Positions 17,701-25,024 of a stretch of 64,000 nt of DNA are shown here, one piece after another (within the stretch, counting starts at the first letter, position 1; each line of letters opens with the position of its first letter). The notes beneath the pieces are model-generated. The model had not been told where the DNA came from and ran no database searches. It was given only the letters and a program-made list of their open reading frames with translations. The DNA is from Symbiobacterium sp040797425. Its GTDB lineage: Bacteria > Bacillota > Sulfobacillia > Symbiobacteriales > Symbiobacteriaceae. The translations under genes and the position numbers were made by a program. The stretch lies in the NCBI RefSeq assembly GCF_040797425.1, contig NZ_JBFNEH010000014.1, forward strand, positions 1 through 64,000, written 5' to 3'.

Positions 17701-18277
17701 GGTGGGCCGCCAGCACGGTGAGGTAGTCGTCGGGGTCGGTGAAGCGGTTCTCGGTGTACTGCTGGAGGTCCGCCATCACCAGGGAGAGGTCGTGCAGCTT
17801 CGCCCCGAGCGCGGTCTCGCCCAGTCCCTCGGCCTCAAGCTGCTCGAACTGCCGCCGGAGGCTCTCGGGCCCCTGCTGGTAGCTGCGCAGCTCGCGGATG
17901 GAGCCTGCGACGCGCTCGATGAAGCCGGGCTTGTCCGCGACCTGGTGGAAGAGGCGCAGTTCGCCGCGCCGGCGCTCGAGGAGGGCGCGCAGGACCATCT
18001 GCTTGCCGAGGTCGGAGAGCGGCGGCAGCGCCAGGCCGCCCACCTTGAGGGACACGCGCCAGGCCAGTCGCTGGAAGGAGAGCACCTGCGCCCGCATGAT
18101 GCCCTTGAGCCGTCCGCTGCTGAGCAGGGCCTGCTCCACCTGGAAGGTGGCCTGCTCGGGCACGAGCAGGATGAGCGGGGGCCCGGACGGCGCGGCCAGG
18201 GCGGCCTGGGTGAGTTCGTCCAGGCAGGTCTGGCTCTTGCCGGAGCCGGCACTGCCGATGATGAAGCGCACGGCCAT
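14774..18277 (-). CDS. addB: ATP-dependent helicase/deoxyribonuclease subunit B (AddB)
   Basis: A 1167-residue partner of AddA. It has a Walker A GSAGSGKSQ at residues 8-16, an inactive-helicase middle region, a RecB-type nuclease motif VRVIDYKSS near residue 966 and the four cysteines of the iron-sulfur staple: one in LACPFRHF (about residue 804) and CTYCQYRSVC near residues 1120-1129. All hallmark residues are present and length matches the family. The ATG at 18277 is behind AAAGGAGGTCCCATC. The stop overlaps the addA start, so the subunits are translationally coupled. A 301-base spacer separates it from sbcC and may hold its own promoter. Confidence 0.96.
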   Translation of the reverse strand: MAVRFIIGSAGSGKSQTCLDELTQAALAAPSGPPLILLVPEQATFQVEQALLSSGRLKGIMRAQVLSFQRLAWRVSLKVGGLALPPLSDLGKQMVLRALLERRRGELRLFHQVADKPGFIERVAGSIRELRSYQQGPESLRRQFEQLEAEGLGETALGAKLHDLSLVMADLQQYTENRFTDPDDYLTVLAAHLEQSRLLDGAEVWVDGFNGFTPQELTVLAAIMRSARQVHVSLCIPPGQLYKAGGHHGPGDLFHPPLTTYDQLVALALENGVPVDPPLLLREGHRFRHAPELAHVEQYLFRQSAPAWTDAPAHIALVEAQNRREEVAAAAREILRLVREEGLRFREIAVIARNLDEYGDLTATIFAEHGIPAFIDRRRTVAHHPLVELLRAALEVVVHDWAYDPVFRYLKTDLAGVSRTEVDLLENYVIEHGIRGRAWQQPEPWQYLRRYTLEEDETPAGPGQRALLERIHHIRSRATAPLLAFHRRIERRSRQGLTVRELTTYLFQLLDDLKVARQLEAWKEEAQKRGDLETAREHEQVWTRVLELFDQVVEGLGNEKMTPREYLQVLAAGLDGLRLGLIPPGLDQVIVGTVERSRHAGVRATLILGATEKDFPPQPAEDAIFTDRERERLKQAGLDVGPTSLERLFQEQFLTYLTLTRGSDFLWISYPLADESGRATAPSPVVNRLRRLFPALQPRPAVPAGGSAAEALDAVTTPVQLAASIARALRQARSGYPLDPLWLDLYQWAVSEPGLHEASASILAAVGYEEWFRRRSAPLGRDLARLLYGERLLTSVSRLEAFLACPFRHFAGYALRLQERAQFQVDAPEFGLFYHAALSLFVRELERDGLSWDALAPDEAARRMDDVVDRLAPRLQSEILLSSPQHRYLLKVIRRTLRATLGFLGEHVAHGRFRPVAVEVPFGEEQDGLPPVAVPLPGGDRVLLRGRIDRVDALQRPDGSWLVRVIDYKSSQRDLRLGEFYHGLALQLLLYLCAVVEGGEPLLPGERVPAGALYFPVHNPLEPLPGPQPEDEIRRRRRRRYQARGLVSADPAVILAMDEAGLGLIQARVNQDGTVRKGSPVADPTQFRLLFDHLKKIVGECGARVMEGEVAVAPYRLADETPCTYCQYRSVCQFDPGVEGQTYRRLEKIAAPAVWQRVAMGGGAGER

Positions 18278-18578
18278 GATGGGACCTCCTTTTGTGTGAT
18301 GCGGTGAACGGTGGGTTGCCCGGGGCAGCGGGGCTCGGCGCCCCGGCCGTATGAGCAGTGGTAACACTCTTCGGCGGAAGCCGTTCCGTGCCGCCGGGCA
18401 GGGCGGCTCGCCGCCGCTGGCGCGCACCGGCGGTTGTGCTCCTCGTCGGCCGGGCGTGCTCGCTCCGCTGCGCTCGCGCCGGCCTCCTGCGGAGCCTGAA
18501 CCGGCGCCAGCAACGCGGCTTCGCTCGCCCTGCCCGGACCGGGGCACCCACGCGTACTGCCAGCCTCCGTGCGAGGCC
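18278..18578. other. 301-base GC-rich spacer between sbcC and addB
   Basis: No credible gene is seen. It contains several short GC-rich inverted repeats, for example GGGGC/GCCCC around 18331-18345 and GGCGCC/GGCGCC pairs near 18480-18510, and the addB ribosome binding site at its left edge. Possible promoter and attenuating hairpins cannot be resolved by eye. Confidence 0.5.
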
Positions 18579-21500
18579 TTACGCCCGCTCGAGGCGCAGG
18601 CGGCTGCCCCGGCCGCCGGGCTCGGCCGGCTCGACGATCACCCGGCGCTGGAGCCGGGCGCGCAGCTCGGCCACGTGGCTGATCACGCCGACCTTCAGGT
18701 TCTGGCCGCGCAGTCCCTCGAGGGCGGAAATCACCACGTCCAGTAATTCGGGGTCGAGGGTGCCGAAACCCTCGTCCAGGAAGAAGAACTCCAGCGGGTA
18801 GCGGCCCCGCAGCTGAATCTGTTTCGAGAGTGCCAGGGCCAGCGAGAGCGAGGCCAGGAAGGTCTCGCCGCCGGACAGGCTGGTCACCGCCCGGCAGACG
18901 CCGCCGTTGGCGTCGTCCCGGATCAGGAAGCCGCCGCCGGGCTCCGTGACCAGGGCATAGCGGTCGCGGGTGAGCTGGCCCAACTGCTGCGATGCATCCG
19001 CCGCCACCCGGCGCATCTGCTCCGCCGCAAGGAAGTCCACAAAGGCGTTGCCCTGAAGCACCTTGCGCAGCTCTTCCAGGTAGTTCACCTGCGTGCTCAG
19101 GGCCGTACGCCGCTCCTCCAGTTCCTGCCAGCGCTGCTGCTTGGCCAGCAGGTCGGCGAGCACCTGCTGCGCCCGGGCCCGTTCCTCGCGGCGCTCCTCG
19201 ACGGCGGTGCGGGCCTGCTCCAGCCGGGCCGACCAGCCCTGCCACTCCGCCTCGGTCAGGCTCCGCCCGGCCAGCTGGTCCCGCAACTCCCCCTGGCGGC
19301 TCTGCAGCCGCACCCCTTCCTGCTCGTGCGCCTGGATCAGCGCCTCCAGCTCCGCCTGCCGCTGGGCGCTCCGCAAGGCCGACCGTGCGGCCTGTCCGTC
19401 CGGGAAACCCGCGGCTTCGAGGGCCGAGGCCAGAGCGGCTGCGGTCTCGGCGTCGCGCTGCGCCGCGAGTTCGGCCTCCCGCCGGGCGGCAGCCAGGGCC
19501 GACTCCGCCTGGCGGTGGGCCCGCTCGGCCTGGTCCCGTCGCTCGGCCGCGCTGGCCTCGTCCTCCTCCAGACGGCGGAGCTGCGCCTCCACGGCGGCCA
19601 GCTGCGGCGCCGCCGGCTGGCCGCCGGAAAGCCGCCGCCACTCGCTTTCGATCTCGCTCAGGCGCTGCCGCGCCTCCGCCAGCTCCACCTCACGCTGATG
19701 GAGCAGTTTCGTGTACTCCTGCTCCCGACGGCGCAGCTCTTCCAGCGTCCGTTCCTGCTCCTCCTGTTCGCTCCGGAGCGCTTCCAGCTGCTTGCGCAGG
19801 CCGGCCACCCGCCGGTCCGCCTCCGCAATCCGCCGCTGGGTCTCCTCCACGGATTCCGGCGTCATGTCGCCCCGGGCGGCGTCGAACTCCGCCTGCCGCT
19901 CCGCCAGACTCCGGGCAAGCGCCTCCACCTCGCCGTGCGCCTCTTCCACCGCCCGTTGCGCCAGATCGGAGCGGGCCATCCGGTCCGCGGCCTCGGCTGC
20001 GGCGCGGGAGAGCCGGTCGGCCTGCTCCTGCCGCTTCGCCTGCCAGGTGGTAAGCTCGTCCCGCCACGCCTCGAACCGGGCCCTGCGCTCCCGGTGGCCG
20101 GCGGCCTCCCGTTCGAGCGCGGCCTGGAGCTGCGCCGGCGGCAGCCCGCGCCAGGCAGCAGGCAGCTGCTCCTGCAGTTCGGCCACCCGGGCTTCCGCCT
20201 GTTGCAGGGCGGCCTCCGCCTCCGCCGCGCGCCCGGCTGCTGCCGCGGCCTGCTGCCCGTTGGCAATCCGCTGCTGGGCGGCCCGCTCCAGGGCCAGCTC
20301 CACCTCACGCAGCCTGGCCTCGGCCTGCTCGAGCTCCGCCTCGCGGGCCTGGAGGTCCGCGGCGGCCTCCGGGCTGGCGGGATGTGGATGCTCCCGCGAT
20401 CCACAGACGGGGCAGGGGGCCCCCTCCTTCAACTCGGAGACCAGCGCCGCCGCGTGGGCCTGGCGCCGGGCCTCCGCCACGGCCGCCCGGGCCGCCTCCC
20501 GCGCCGCACGGGCGGCGTCCAGCTCCTGCCTGCGCTGAACCTCGGCGGCAGCCGCCCGGTCGGCTTCCTGCTGCAGCCGCGCAGCCTCACCGGCGCGCGC
20601 CTCGTACTCTTCGCGCCGCCGGGCCGCCTGCTCCAGCAGCACGGACAGGGTCCGGATCTGCTCCGCGACCCGGCTCAGCCAGGCCTCCTCGGCCCGCAGG
20701 TCGTCATCGCTCGCGGGCGGCTCTGCCTCCAGCTGCGCCACGGTCTGCTCAATCTCCCTGAGCCGGCGCTCCGCCTCGACCTGCAGGGCCCTGCCCTGCT
20801 CGGCCAGCCGCCCGGCCTTGCGCATCTCATCCTCCCGCTGACGAAGGCGCCGCTCGGCCTCGGTGAGGCGGACCTGCGCCTCCCGCAGCCGGTCGAGGCT
20901 GCGCACGGCCTGGCTGACCCGTTCCCTCAGTTCCGCCGAAACGTCCAGCGCCGCAATCTGCTCCCGCAGCCGCGCCTCCCTGGCGAGCAGGGTCTGGCGG
21001 TGTTCCGTGCCCGCAGCCAGCTCGGCGGAGACCTGGGCCAACAGGCCCTGGCCCTTGGCGACGCGCGCCGCCAGGTCTGCCGCCTTGCCGCGGGCCTCCG
21101 CCAGCGCCCCCTCCAGCTCGGCAGCCCGCTGCAGGTCCCGCTGCCGCCGGGTGAGGGCCGGAAACTCGTTTGCCCGGCGGGTCCTCGCCGCCTCGTGCGC
21201 CTCAACTGCCGCGTCCAGGGAGGCCGTGGCGGCGGCGAGGGCCTGCTCCGCCTCCGCCAGCCGGGCAGCCGACTGAGCCGCCTGCGCGGCGGCCTGGTCC
21301 CGGGCCTCCAGGTGGGGGCGCACTCCGTCCGCCCGGCGGGCGGCCAGCAGCTCCTGGCGCCACGCCTGGGCCTCCGTCACCTGCCCCTGCCATGCGGCCA
21401 GCCGCTCCTCCACCTCCCTGAGTTCCTGCTGCAGGTTCCAGACCCGCTCCCAGGACCGGAACTCGGCCTCCACACGGCCCAACTCCTCTTCTGCGGTCGT

Positions 21501-22214
21501 GAGCAGGGCCGCCGCGATCCCAAGCCGCTGCTCGGCGGCCGAAACGGCCTCGGCGGAGGCGTCTCCCAGCCCGGCCTGCTCCGACTCGACGGCGATCAAC
21601 TGGCCGCGCACGGCTTCCAGCCGCTGCCGCAGCCGCTGGTGGAGCTTGTCGCCGTACTGCTCCAGTGCGAAGATGCGCTGCAGCATCTTCGTGCGCTCCG
21701 CCCCCGTGAGCGTCAGGAACTCCGCAAACTGCCCCTGGGGCAGCACCACGGCGCGGGTGAAGTCTTCCACCTGGAGCCCCAGAAGGTCGATCACCCGCTG
21801 CGTCACCTCACGGTCCTTGTCGGCGAGCACCTCGTCGCCCGCCGGTGCGTCACCCGGCAGCGCGCCGTCGGCGGTGCGCACCCGGACCAGCCGGGCGTAC
21901 TCGCTGCGGATGGAGGGGGTGTCCTTCTCGCGCTTGTAGGCGCGCTCCACGCGGTACGTCTCGGGGCCAAGGCCGAACGTAAACTTTACATAGAGCCGGT
22001 TCTCGGCATGGTTCATGATGCCGATGGTCCCCCGCTCCGCCCGGCCCACCCGGCCGTACAGCGCAAGGGTGATGGCGTCCAGAACGGTCGACTTCCCGGC
22101 GCCGGTGGGGCCGAAGATGCCGAACAGGCCGCCGTCCAAGAGCTGCGTGAAGTCGAGTTCCTGCTTCTCCCGGTAGCTCTGCAGTCCCGCAAATTCGAGC
22201 CGGATCGGCCTCAT
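18579..22214 (-). CDS. sbcC: Exonuclease subunit SbcC (Rad50-like SMC ATPase)
   Basis: A 1211-residue ATPase of the SbcCD (Mre11-Rad50 type) nuclease that opens hairpins and clears protein-blocked DNA ends. It has an N-terminal Walker A GPTGAGKST (residues 35-43), a Q-loop region (VVLPQGQFAEFL), two very long coiled coils rich in Ala, Glu, Gln and Arg, a central zinc hook CPVC near residue 601, a C-terminal ABC signature LSGGETFLASLSLALAL near residue 1111 and Walker B FFFLDEGFGTLD near 1143. The length is typical. The ATG overlaps the sbcD stop in ATGA, indicating coupled translation in equimolar amounts. Confidence 0.96.
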   Translation of the reverse strand: MRPIRLEFAGLQSYREKQELDFTQLLDGGLFGIFGPTGAGKSTVLDAITLALYGRVGRAERGTIGIMNHAENRLYVKFTFGLGPETYRVERAYKREKDTPSIRSEYARLVRVRTADGALPGDAPAGDEVLADKDREVTQRVIDLLGLQVEDFTRAVVLPQGQFAEFLTLTGAERTKMLQRIFALEQYGDKLHQRLRQRLEAVRGQLIAVESEQAGLGDASAEAVSAAEQRLGIAAALLTTAEEELGRVEAEFRSWERVWNLQQELREVEERLAAWQGQVTEAQAWRQELLAARRADGVRPHLEARDQAAAQAAQSAARLAEAEQALAAATASLDAAVEAHEAARTRRANEFPALTRRQRDLQRAAELEGALAEARGKAADLAARVAKGQGLLAQVSAELAAGTEHRQTLLAREARLREQIAALDVSAELRERVSQAVRSLDRLREAQVRLTEAERRLRQREDEMRKAGRLAEQGRALQVEAERRLREIEQTVAQLEAEPPASDDDLRAEEAWLSRVAEQIRTLSVLLEQAARRREEYEARAGEAARLQQEADRAAAAEVQRRQELDAARAAREAARAAVAEARRQAHAAALVSELKEGAPCPVCGSREHPHPASPEAAADLQAREAELEQAEARLREVELALERAAQQRIANGQQAAAAAGRAAEAEAALQQAEARVAELQEQLPAAWRGLPPAQLQAALEREAAGHRERRARFEAWRDELTTWQAKRQEQADRLSRAAAEAADRMARSDLAQRAVEEAHGEVEALARSLAERQAEFDAARGDMTPESVEETQRRIAEADRRVAGLRKQLEALRSEQEEQERTLEELRRREQEYTKLLHQREVELAEARQRLSEIESEWRRLSGGQPAAPQLAAVEAQLRRLEEDEASAAERRDQAERAHRQAESALAAARREAELAAQRDAETAAALASALEAAGFPDGQAARSALRSAQRQAELEALIQAHEQEGVRLQSRQGELRDQLAGRSLTEAEWQGWSARLEQARTAVEERREERARAQQVLADLLAKQQRWQELEERRTALSTQVNYLEELRKVLQGNAFVDFLAAEQMRRVAADASQQLGQLTRDRYALVTEPGGGFLIRDDANGGVCRAVTSLSGGETFLASLSLALALSKQIQLRGRYPLEFFFLDEGFGTLDPELLDVVISALEGLRGQNLKVGVISHVAELRARLQRRVIVEPAEPGGRGSRLRLERA

Positions 22215-23446
22215 TCTGCCCCCTCCTCGTCCTGGTCGCTTACCAGTTCCAGGAAGAGCCGCACCAGTTCGTCCGGCGGCGTGCCGCCCCGCTCCTGCTG
22301 GTAGAACCGGATGAACTTCTCCTGCAGGCTCAGCTGCAGCTCTTCCCCGCCGACCGCCACCTCCTCCTCGACCGTCGGGATCACCGGGCGGATGTGGATG
22401 ATGTCGGGCCGCAGGGTGCGGAGGCGGTGGATCTGGTCGAGGGTGAGGGGATGCTCCAGGTGGATCGTCAGGTCGATGAACGCGGTGGGATCCTTGCCCT
22501 CGCCGACCCAGCGCTCCACCTCGGCCAGGCCCCGGGCCTCCCACCTGACCAGCGGCCGCCCGGCGGTGATGGGAATCTCCCGCAGGGCGGGCGCGGAGTC
22601 GCCCGGACGGAGTTCCAGCACGGTGACGCCCTTGGTGTAGCCCGTCTCGCTGAAGGAGAACGAAAGCGGCGACCCGGAGTAGCGGGTGACCGCCGCCGCC
22701 CCGTGGATCTGCTGGGGGCGGTGCAGATGGCCCAGCGCCACGTACTGGGCGCCCGGGGGCACGGCGTCGGCGTAGACGGTGTACGCGCCGCCCATGTGGA
22801 TCGGCCGCTCCACGTCGCTGGTCTCGGCCCCGCCGGCCATGTAGATGTGGCTCGTGACCAGGCGGACGGCACCGGGGTGGAAATGCCGCGCCGCCGCCGC
22901 AAGCCAGCCCTTCACCTGGTCAGAGTAGAGGGACTGCAGTTCCTCCTCGCCCAGGGTATCGGCCAGGAGCTGCTTCAGGCGGGACTCGGAGGGATAGGCC
23001 AGCGCCAGGACCACCGCCGGGTGGTCCACGCCGGGCACGGTGAGTTCCACCCACCCCGGCCCGGCGGCGACCCGCTGCACCCGATCGGAGCCCGGGGTGT
23101 GGGTGCCGGGGTCGTCATAGGGGTAGCCGAAGAGGACGGCCCCGTGCCGCTGGGCCAGGGCCCGCACTGCGGTGAGCCGGTCCGGCGAGTCGTGGTTGCC
23201 CGCGATGACCACCACCGCCCGGCGTCCCCCCTCGCCCAGCCGGGCGAGGGCCTCGCAGTACAGCTCCTCGGCGCTGGCCGGGGGGTTGACGGAATCGAAC
23301 ACGTCGCCCGCGATGAGCACCAGATCGATGGCCTCATCCCGGACGATCGCACACAGCTCGTCCACGAACTTCTCGTGCTCTTCCTGCCGGCTGCGGCCCT
23401 CCAGGGTGCGGCCCAGGTGCCAGTCGGCGGTGTGGAGGATTCGCAC
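22211..23446 (-). CDS. sbcD: Exonuclease subunit SbcD (Mre11-like phosphoesterase)
   Basis: A 411-residue metallophosphoesterase, the nuclease subunit of SbcCD. The dimetal-binding motifs are all visible: ADWHLGRT (residues 7-14), GDVFDS, GNHDSPD, TSHIY and GHLHRPQ. The C-terminal capping and SbcC-binding region is of normal length. GTG start at 23446 with AGGAGG 8 bases upstream. The upstream zinc-ribbon reading frame runs 113 bases into this gene, so its start may depend on translation of that frame. Confidence 0.95.
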   Translation of the reverse strand: MRILHTADWHLGRTLEGRSRQEEHEKFVDELCAIVRDEAIDLVLIAGDVFDSVNPPASAEELYCEALARLGEGGRRAVVVIAGNHDSPDRLTAVRALAQRHGAVLFGYPYDDPGTHTPGSDRVQRVAAGPGWVELTVPGVDHPAVVLALAYPSESRLKQLLADTLGEEELQSLYSDQVKGWLAAAARHFHPGAVRLVTSHIYMAGGAETSDVERPIHMGGAYTVYADAVPPGAQYVALGHLHRPQQIHGAAAVTRYSGSPLSFSFSETGYTKGVTVLELRPGDSAPALREIPITAGRPLVRWEARGLAEVERWVGEGKDPTAFIDLTIHLEHPLTLDQIHRLRTLRPDIIHIRPVIPTVEEEVAVGGEELQLSLQEKFIRFYQQERGGTPPDELVRLFLELVSDQDEEGAE

Positions 23447-23810
23447 GGGCCTGTCCTCCTCTTGCGCAAGTTTGTTCGGGGAGAAGTTCTTGGTGGAACG
23501 GGTGTTCTCCTTCCCCGCCTGCGGGTGATTCGGTGGATGAGAACAGGTCGCAGTTCCATGTGTAGAGATTGCCGAAGCTGGAATGTTCTGGGTTTCCGTG
23601 CGCGGCGTCGCCCTCTCCCCGCTCCTGCAGCAGGCTCAACCGAACAAGCCGTGACACGTCCAGGTCATCCAGCCGCCAGGAGGAGAGCTCGTCCTTCGTG
23701 CGGGCGCACTCCTGGCAGAGGGGCTCCCGGCGGGAACGCCCGGTGAAGTCCTTGCGGGGAAACACATGGCCGCATTCGGGGCAGACCAGTTCCCTGAACT
23801 TGCGCGCCAC
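23334..23810 (-). CDS. Zinc-ribbon protein overlapping sbcD
   Basis: The 158-residue frame starts with GTG one base after the exonuclease stop (TGA-C-GTG), behind GGGGGAG, so it is coupled to the exonuclease. Residues 1-35 look like a real treble-clef or zinc-ribbon element: CPECGHVFPRKDF followed by PLCQEC. Residues 36-70 are a plausible helix (WRLDDLDVSRLVRLSLLQER). After about residue 85 the composition becomes random-looking, and the last 113 bases lie inside sbcD in another frame. Either the protein truly has a long overlap, or a frameshift has removed an earlier stop. Function unknown; the neighbours suggest a nucleic-acid role. Confidence 0.5.
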   Translation of the reverse strand: MARKFRELVCPECGHVFPRKDFTGRSRREPLCQECARTKDELSSWRLDDLDVSRLVRLSLLQERGEGDAAHGNPEHSSFGNLYTWNCDLFSSTESPAGGEGEHPFHQELLPEQTCARGGQARANPPHRRLAPGPHPGGPQPAGRAREVRGRAVCDRPG

Positions 23811-23811
23811 G

Positions 23812-24348
23812 TCACTCCCCCACTGCCAGGCCTCGCTCCTCGGCGGCGGCGACCAGCAGGTCCAGCAGCCGGGCCGTGGCCCGCACGTCGTCCAGCGCCC
23901 GGTGGTGCCTGTCCGCGGCGATTCCCCAGTGGTCCAGCAGGGCCTCGAGCCTGTGGCTGGGCAGGCCGGGAAAGAGCCGGCGGCTCAGCCGCATGGTGCA
24001 GAGGACGGGACCGCCGTACGGCGGCAGCCCCGCCCGGGCCAGCTCCTGATTGAGGAAGCGCAGGTCGAAGGCGGCGTTGTGGGCGACCAGGAGCGGCTGG
24101 TCATGCAGAACCTCGGCCATGAGCCGTTTGATGGCCAGGGTGGTGGGCGGGGCGTCGGCCAGGTCGGCGTCGGTGATGCCCGTAAGATGCGTTATAAATG
24201 AAGAAAGCGGACGACCGGGGTTGCAGAGCGACTGGAACTCCACGGTGCGGTCCCGCTCAAAGCGGACAGCAGCAATCTCCATCACGCGGTCGGTCGTCCG
24301 GAGACCGGTGGTTTCGAAGTCCAGCACCACGTAGGGAAGACGTAACAT
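23812..24348 (-). CDS. DnaQ-like 3'-5' exonuclease (epsilon/PolC type)
   Basis: A 178-residue DEDDh exonuclease. ExoI DFETTG (residues 9-14) carries the first two acidic ligands, ExoII VAHNAAFDLRFL supplies the middle aspartate and ExoIIIepsilon HRALDDVRA supplies the catalytic histidine and last aspartate. The motifs and length match stand-alone DNA polymerase III epsilon-like exonucleases. It acts on 3' ends of DNA or RNA in the cytoplasm. The ATG at 24348 was chosen over a longer frame because GGAGGAGG sits 8 bases upstream and the exonuclease fold begins there. It is the first gene of the repair block leading to sbcDC and addBA. Confidence 0.9.
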   Translation of the reverse strand: MLRLPYVVLDFETTGLRTTDRVMEIAAVRFERDRTVEFQSLCNPGRPLSSFITHLTGITDADLADAPPTTLAIKRLMAEVLHDQPLLVAHNAAFDLRFLNQELARAGLPPYGGPVLCTMRLSRRLFPGLPSHRLEALLDHWGIAADRHHRALDDVRATARLLDLLVAAAEERGLAVGE

Positions 24349-24460
24349 GGGGCAGCCTCCTCCAGGTCTCTCCATCGCTGCCGGGTGACTTCCCTGGAGG
24401 AGGCCGTGATTCCTGCTGTGCGTGACCGGCGGGCCGGAAGACGGCGCGGCAGGCCCGCCC

Positions 24461-24949
24461 TTACGGAGTCTCAGGCCATTCGTCGCCAACCGTGATGGGC
24501 TCCGCAACTTCGTCCGTCTTGGCGTCCACGAAGAAGGTGACGTTCGGGCCAGGGTGGAGGCTCTGCACGATCCAGGTGCTCCGCGGCCGTCCTTCCCCCT
24601 CGCTGTCGCTCAGGTAGGCGGGCACGTAGTCCGGAACCAGGATGGCGTCGAACTCCCTCCCTTCCCGAGCCGCGGGCGGGATCAGGGCGATCGCCTGCCC
24701 GGGCGAGTTGACCGGCCCCGCCGGCGCATGCGCAGCGACGGACTGGCCCGGGTCGCCCCGGCTGCCAGTCTCGGTGCTCGCAGGCTCGGAGCCGGCCGTC
24801 TCGCCCGGTGTCCCGGGATCGGACGGGCGCAGGGTGCAGGCCGTGATCAGCAACATCAGCACCCCGAGGAGTGCGGCCAGTGATGCCCCCGGTTCGGCGG
24901 GCTGAGGCTGTAAGGGAGGGCGTCGCCGAAGGGTCGCTTGACGCAGCAC
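24461..24949 (-). CDS. Putative lipoprotein of unknown function
   Basis: A 162-residue frame with an Arg-rich start, a hydrophobic segment (SLAALLGVLMLLITAC, about residues 23-38) and a lipobox-like ITAC, so the mature protein should be lipid-anchored outside the membrane. A Gly/Pro/Ser/Thr-rich linker (about residues 40-85) precedes a small globular C-terminal part with ILVPDYVPAYLSD and a NVTFFVDAKTDEVAEPI strand pattern. No family recognised. GTG at 24949 lacks a good ribosome binding site, so the true start is uncertain. It is on the same strand as the ABC cassette upstream but separated from it by a hairpin at 24988-25014. Confidence 0.6.
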   Translation of the reverse strand: MLRQATLRRRPPLQPQPAEPGASLAALLGVLMLLITACTLRPSDPGTPGETAGSEPASTETGSRGDPGQSVAAHAPAGPVNSPGQAIALIPPAAREGREFDAILVPDYVPAYLSDSEGEGRPRSTWIVQSLHPGPNVTFFVDAKTDEVAEPITVGDEWPETP

Positions 24950-24983
24950 ACATCTGCGGGGCCAGGTGCGCCGTGCACCGTGA

Positions 24984-25014
24984 AAGGGAGCCCGGGCAAC
25001 GCTCGCCCGGGCTC
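24984..25014 (-). terminator. Terminator after first ABC cassette
   Basis: 10-bp stem GAGCCCGGGC/GCCCGGGCTC (24988-24997 with 25005-25014), 7-base loop, followed on the minus strand by CCCTTTC, just past the binding-protein stop at 25025. Confidence 0.7.
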
Positions 25015-25024
25015 CACCCCTTTG

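Noticed and set aside
18351..18746. Possible gene in the sbcC-addB spacer
   Set aside because: Arg/Pro/Ala-rich, overlaps the sbcC 3' end antisense and has no ribosome binding site.
19326..22304. A plus-strand open frame of nearly 1000 codons opposite sbcC
   Set aside because: Leu/Gln/Arg/Gly-rich antisense of the coiled-coil gene sbcC, with no family motif or ribosome binding site.
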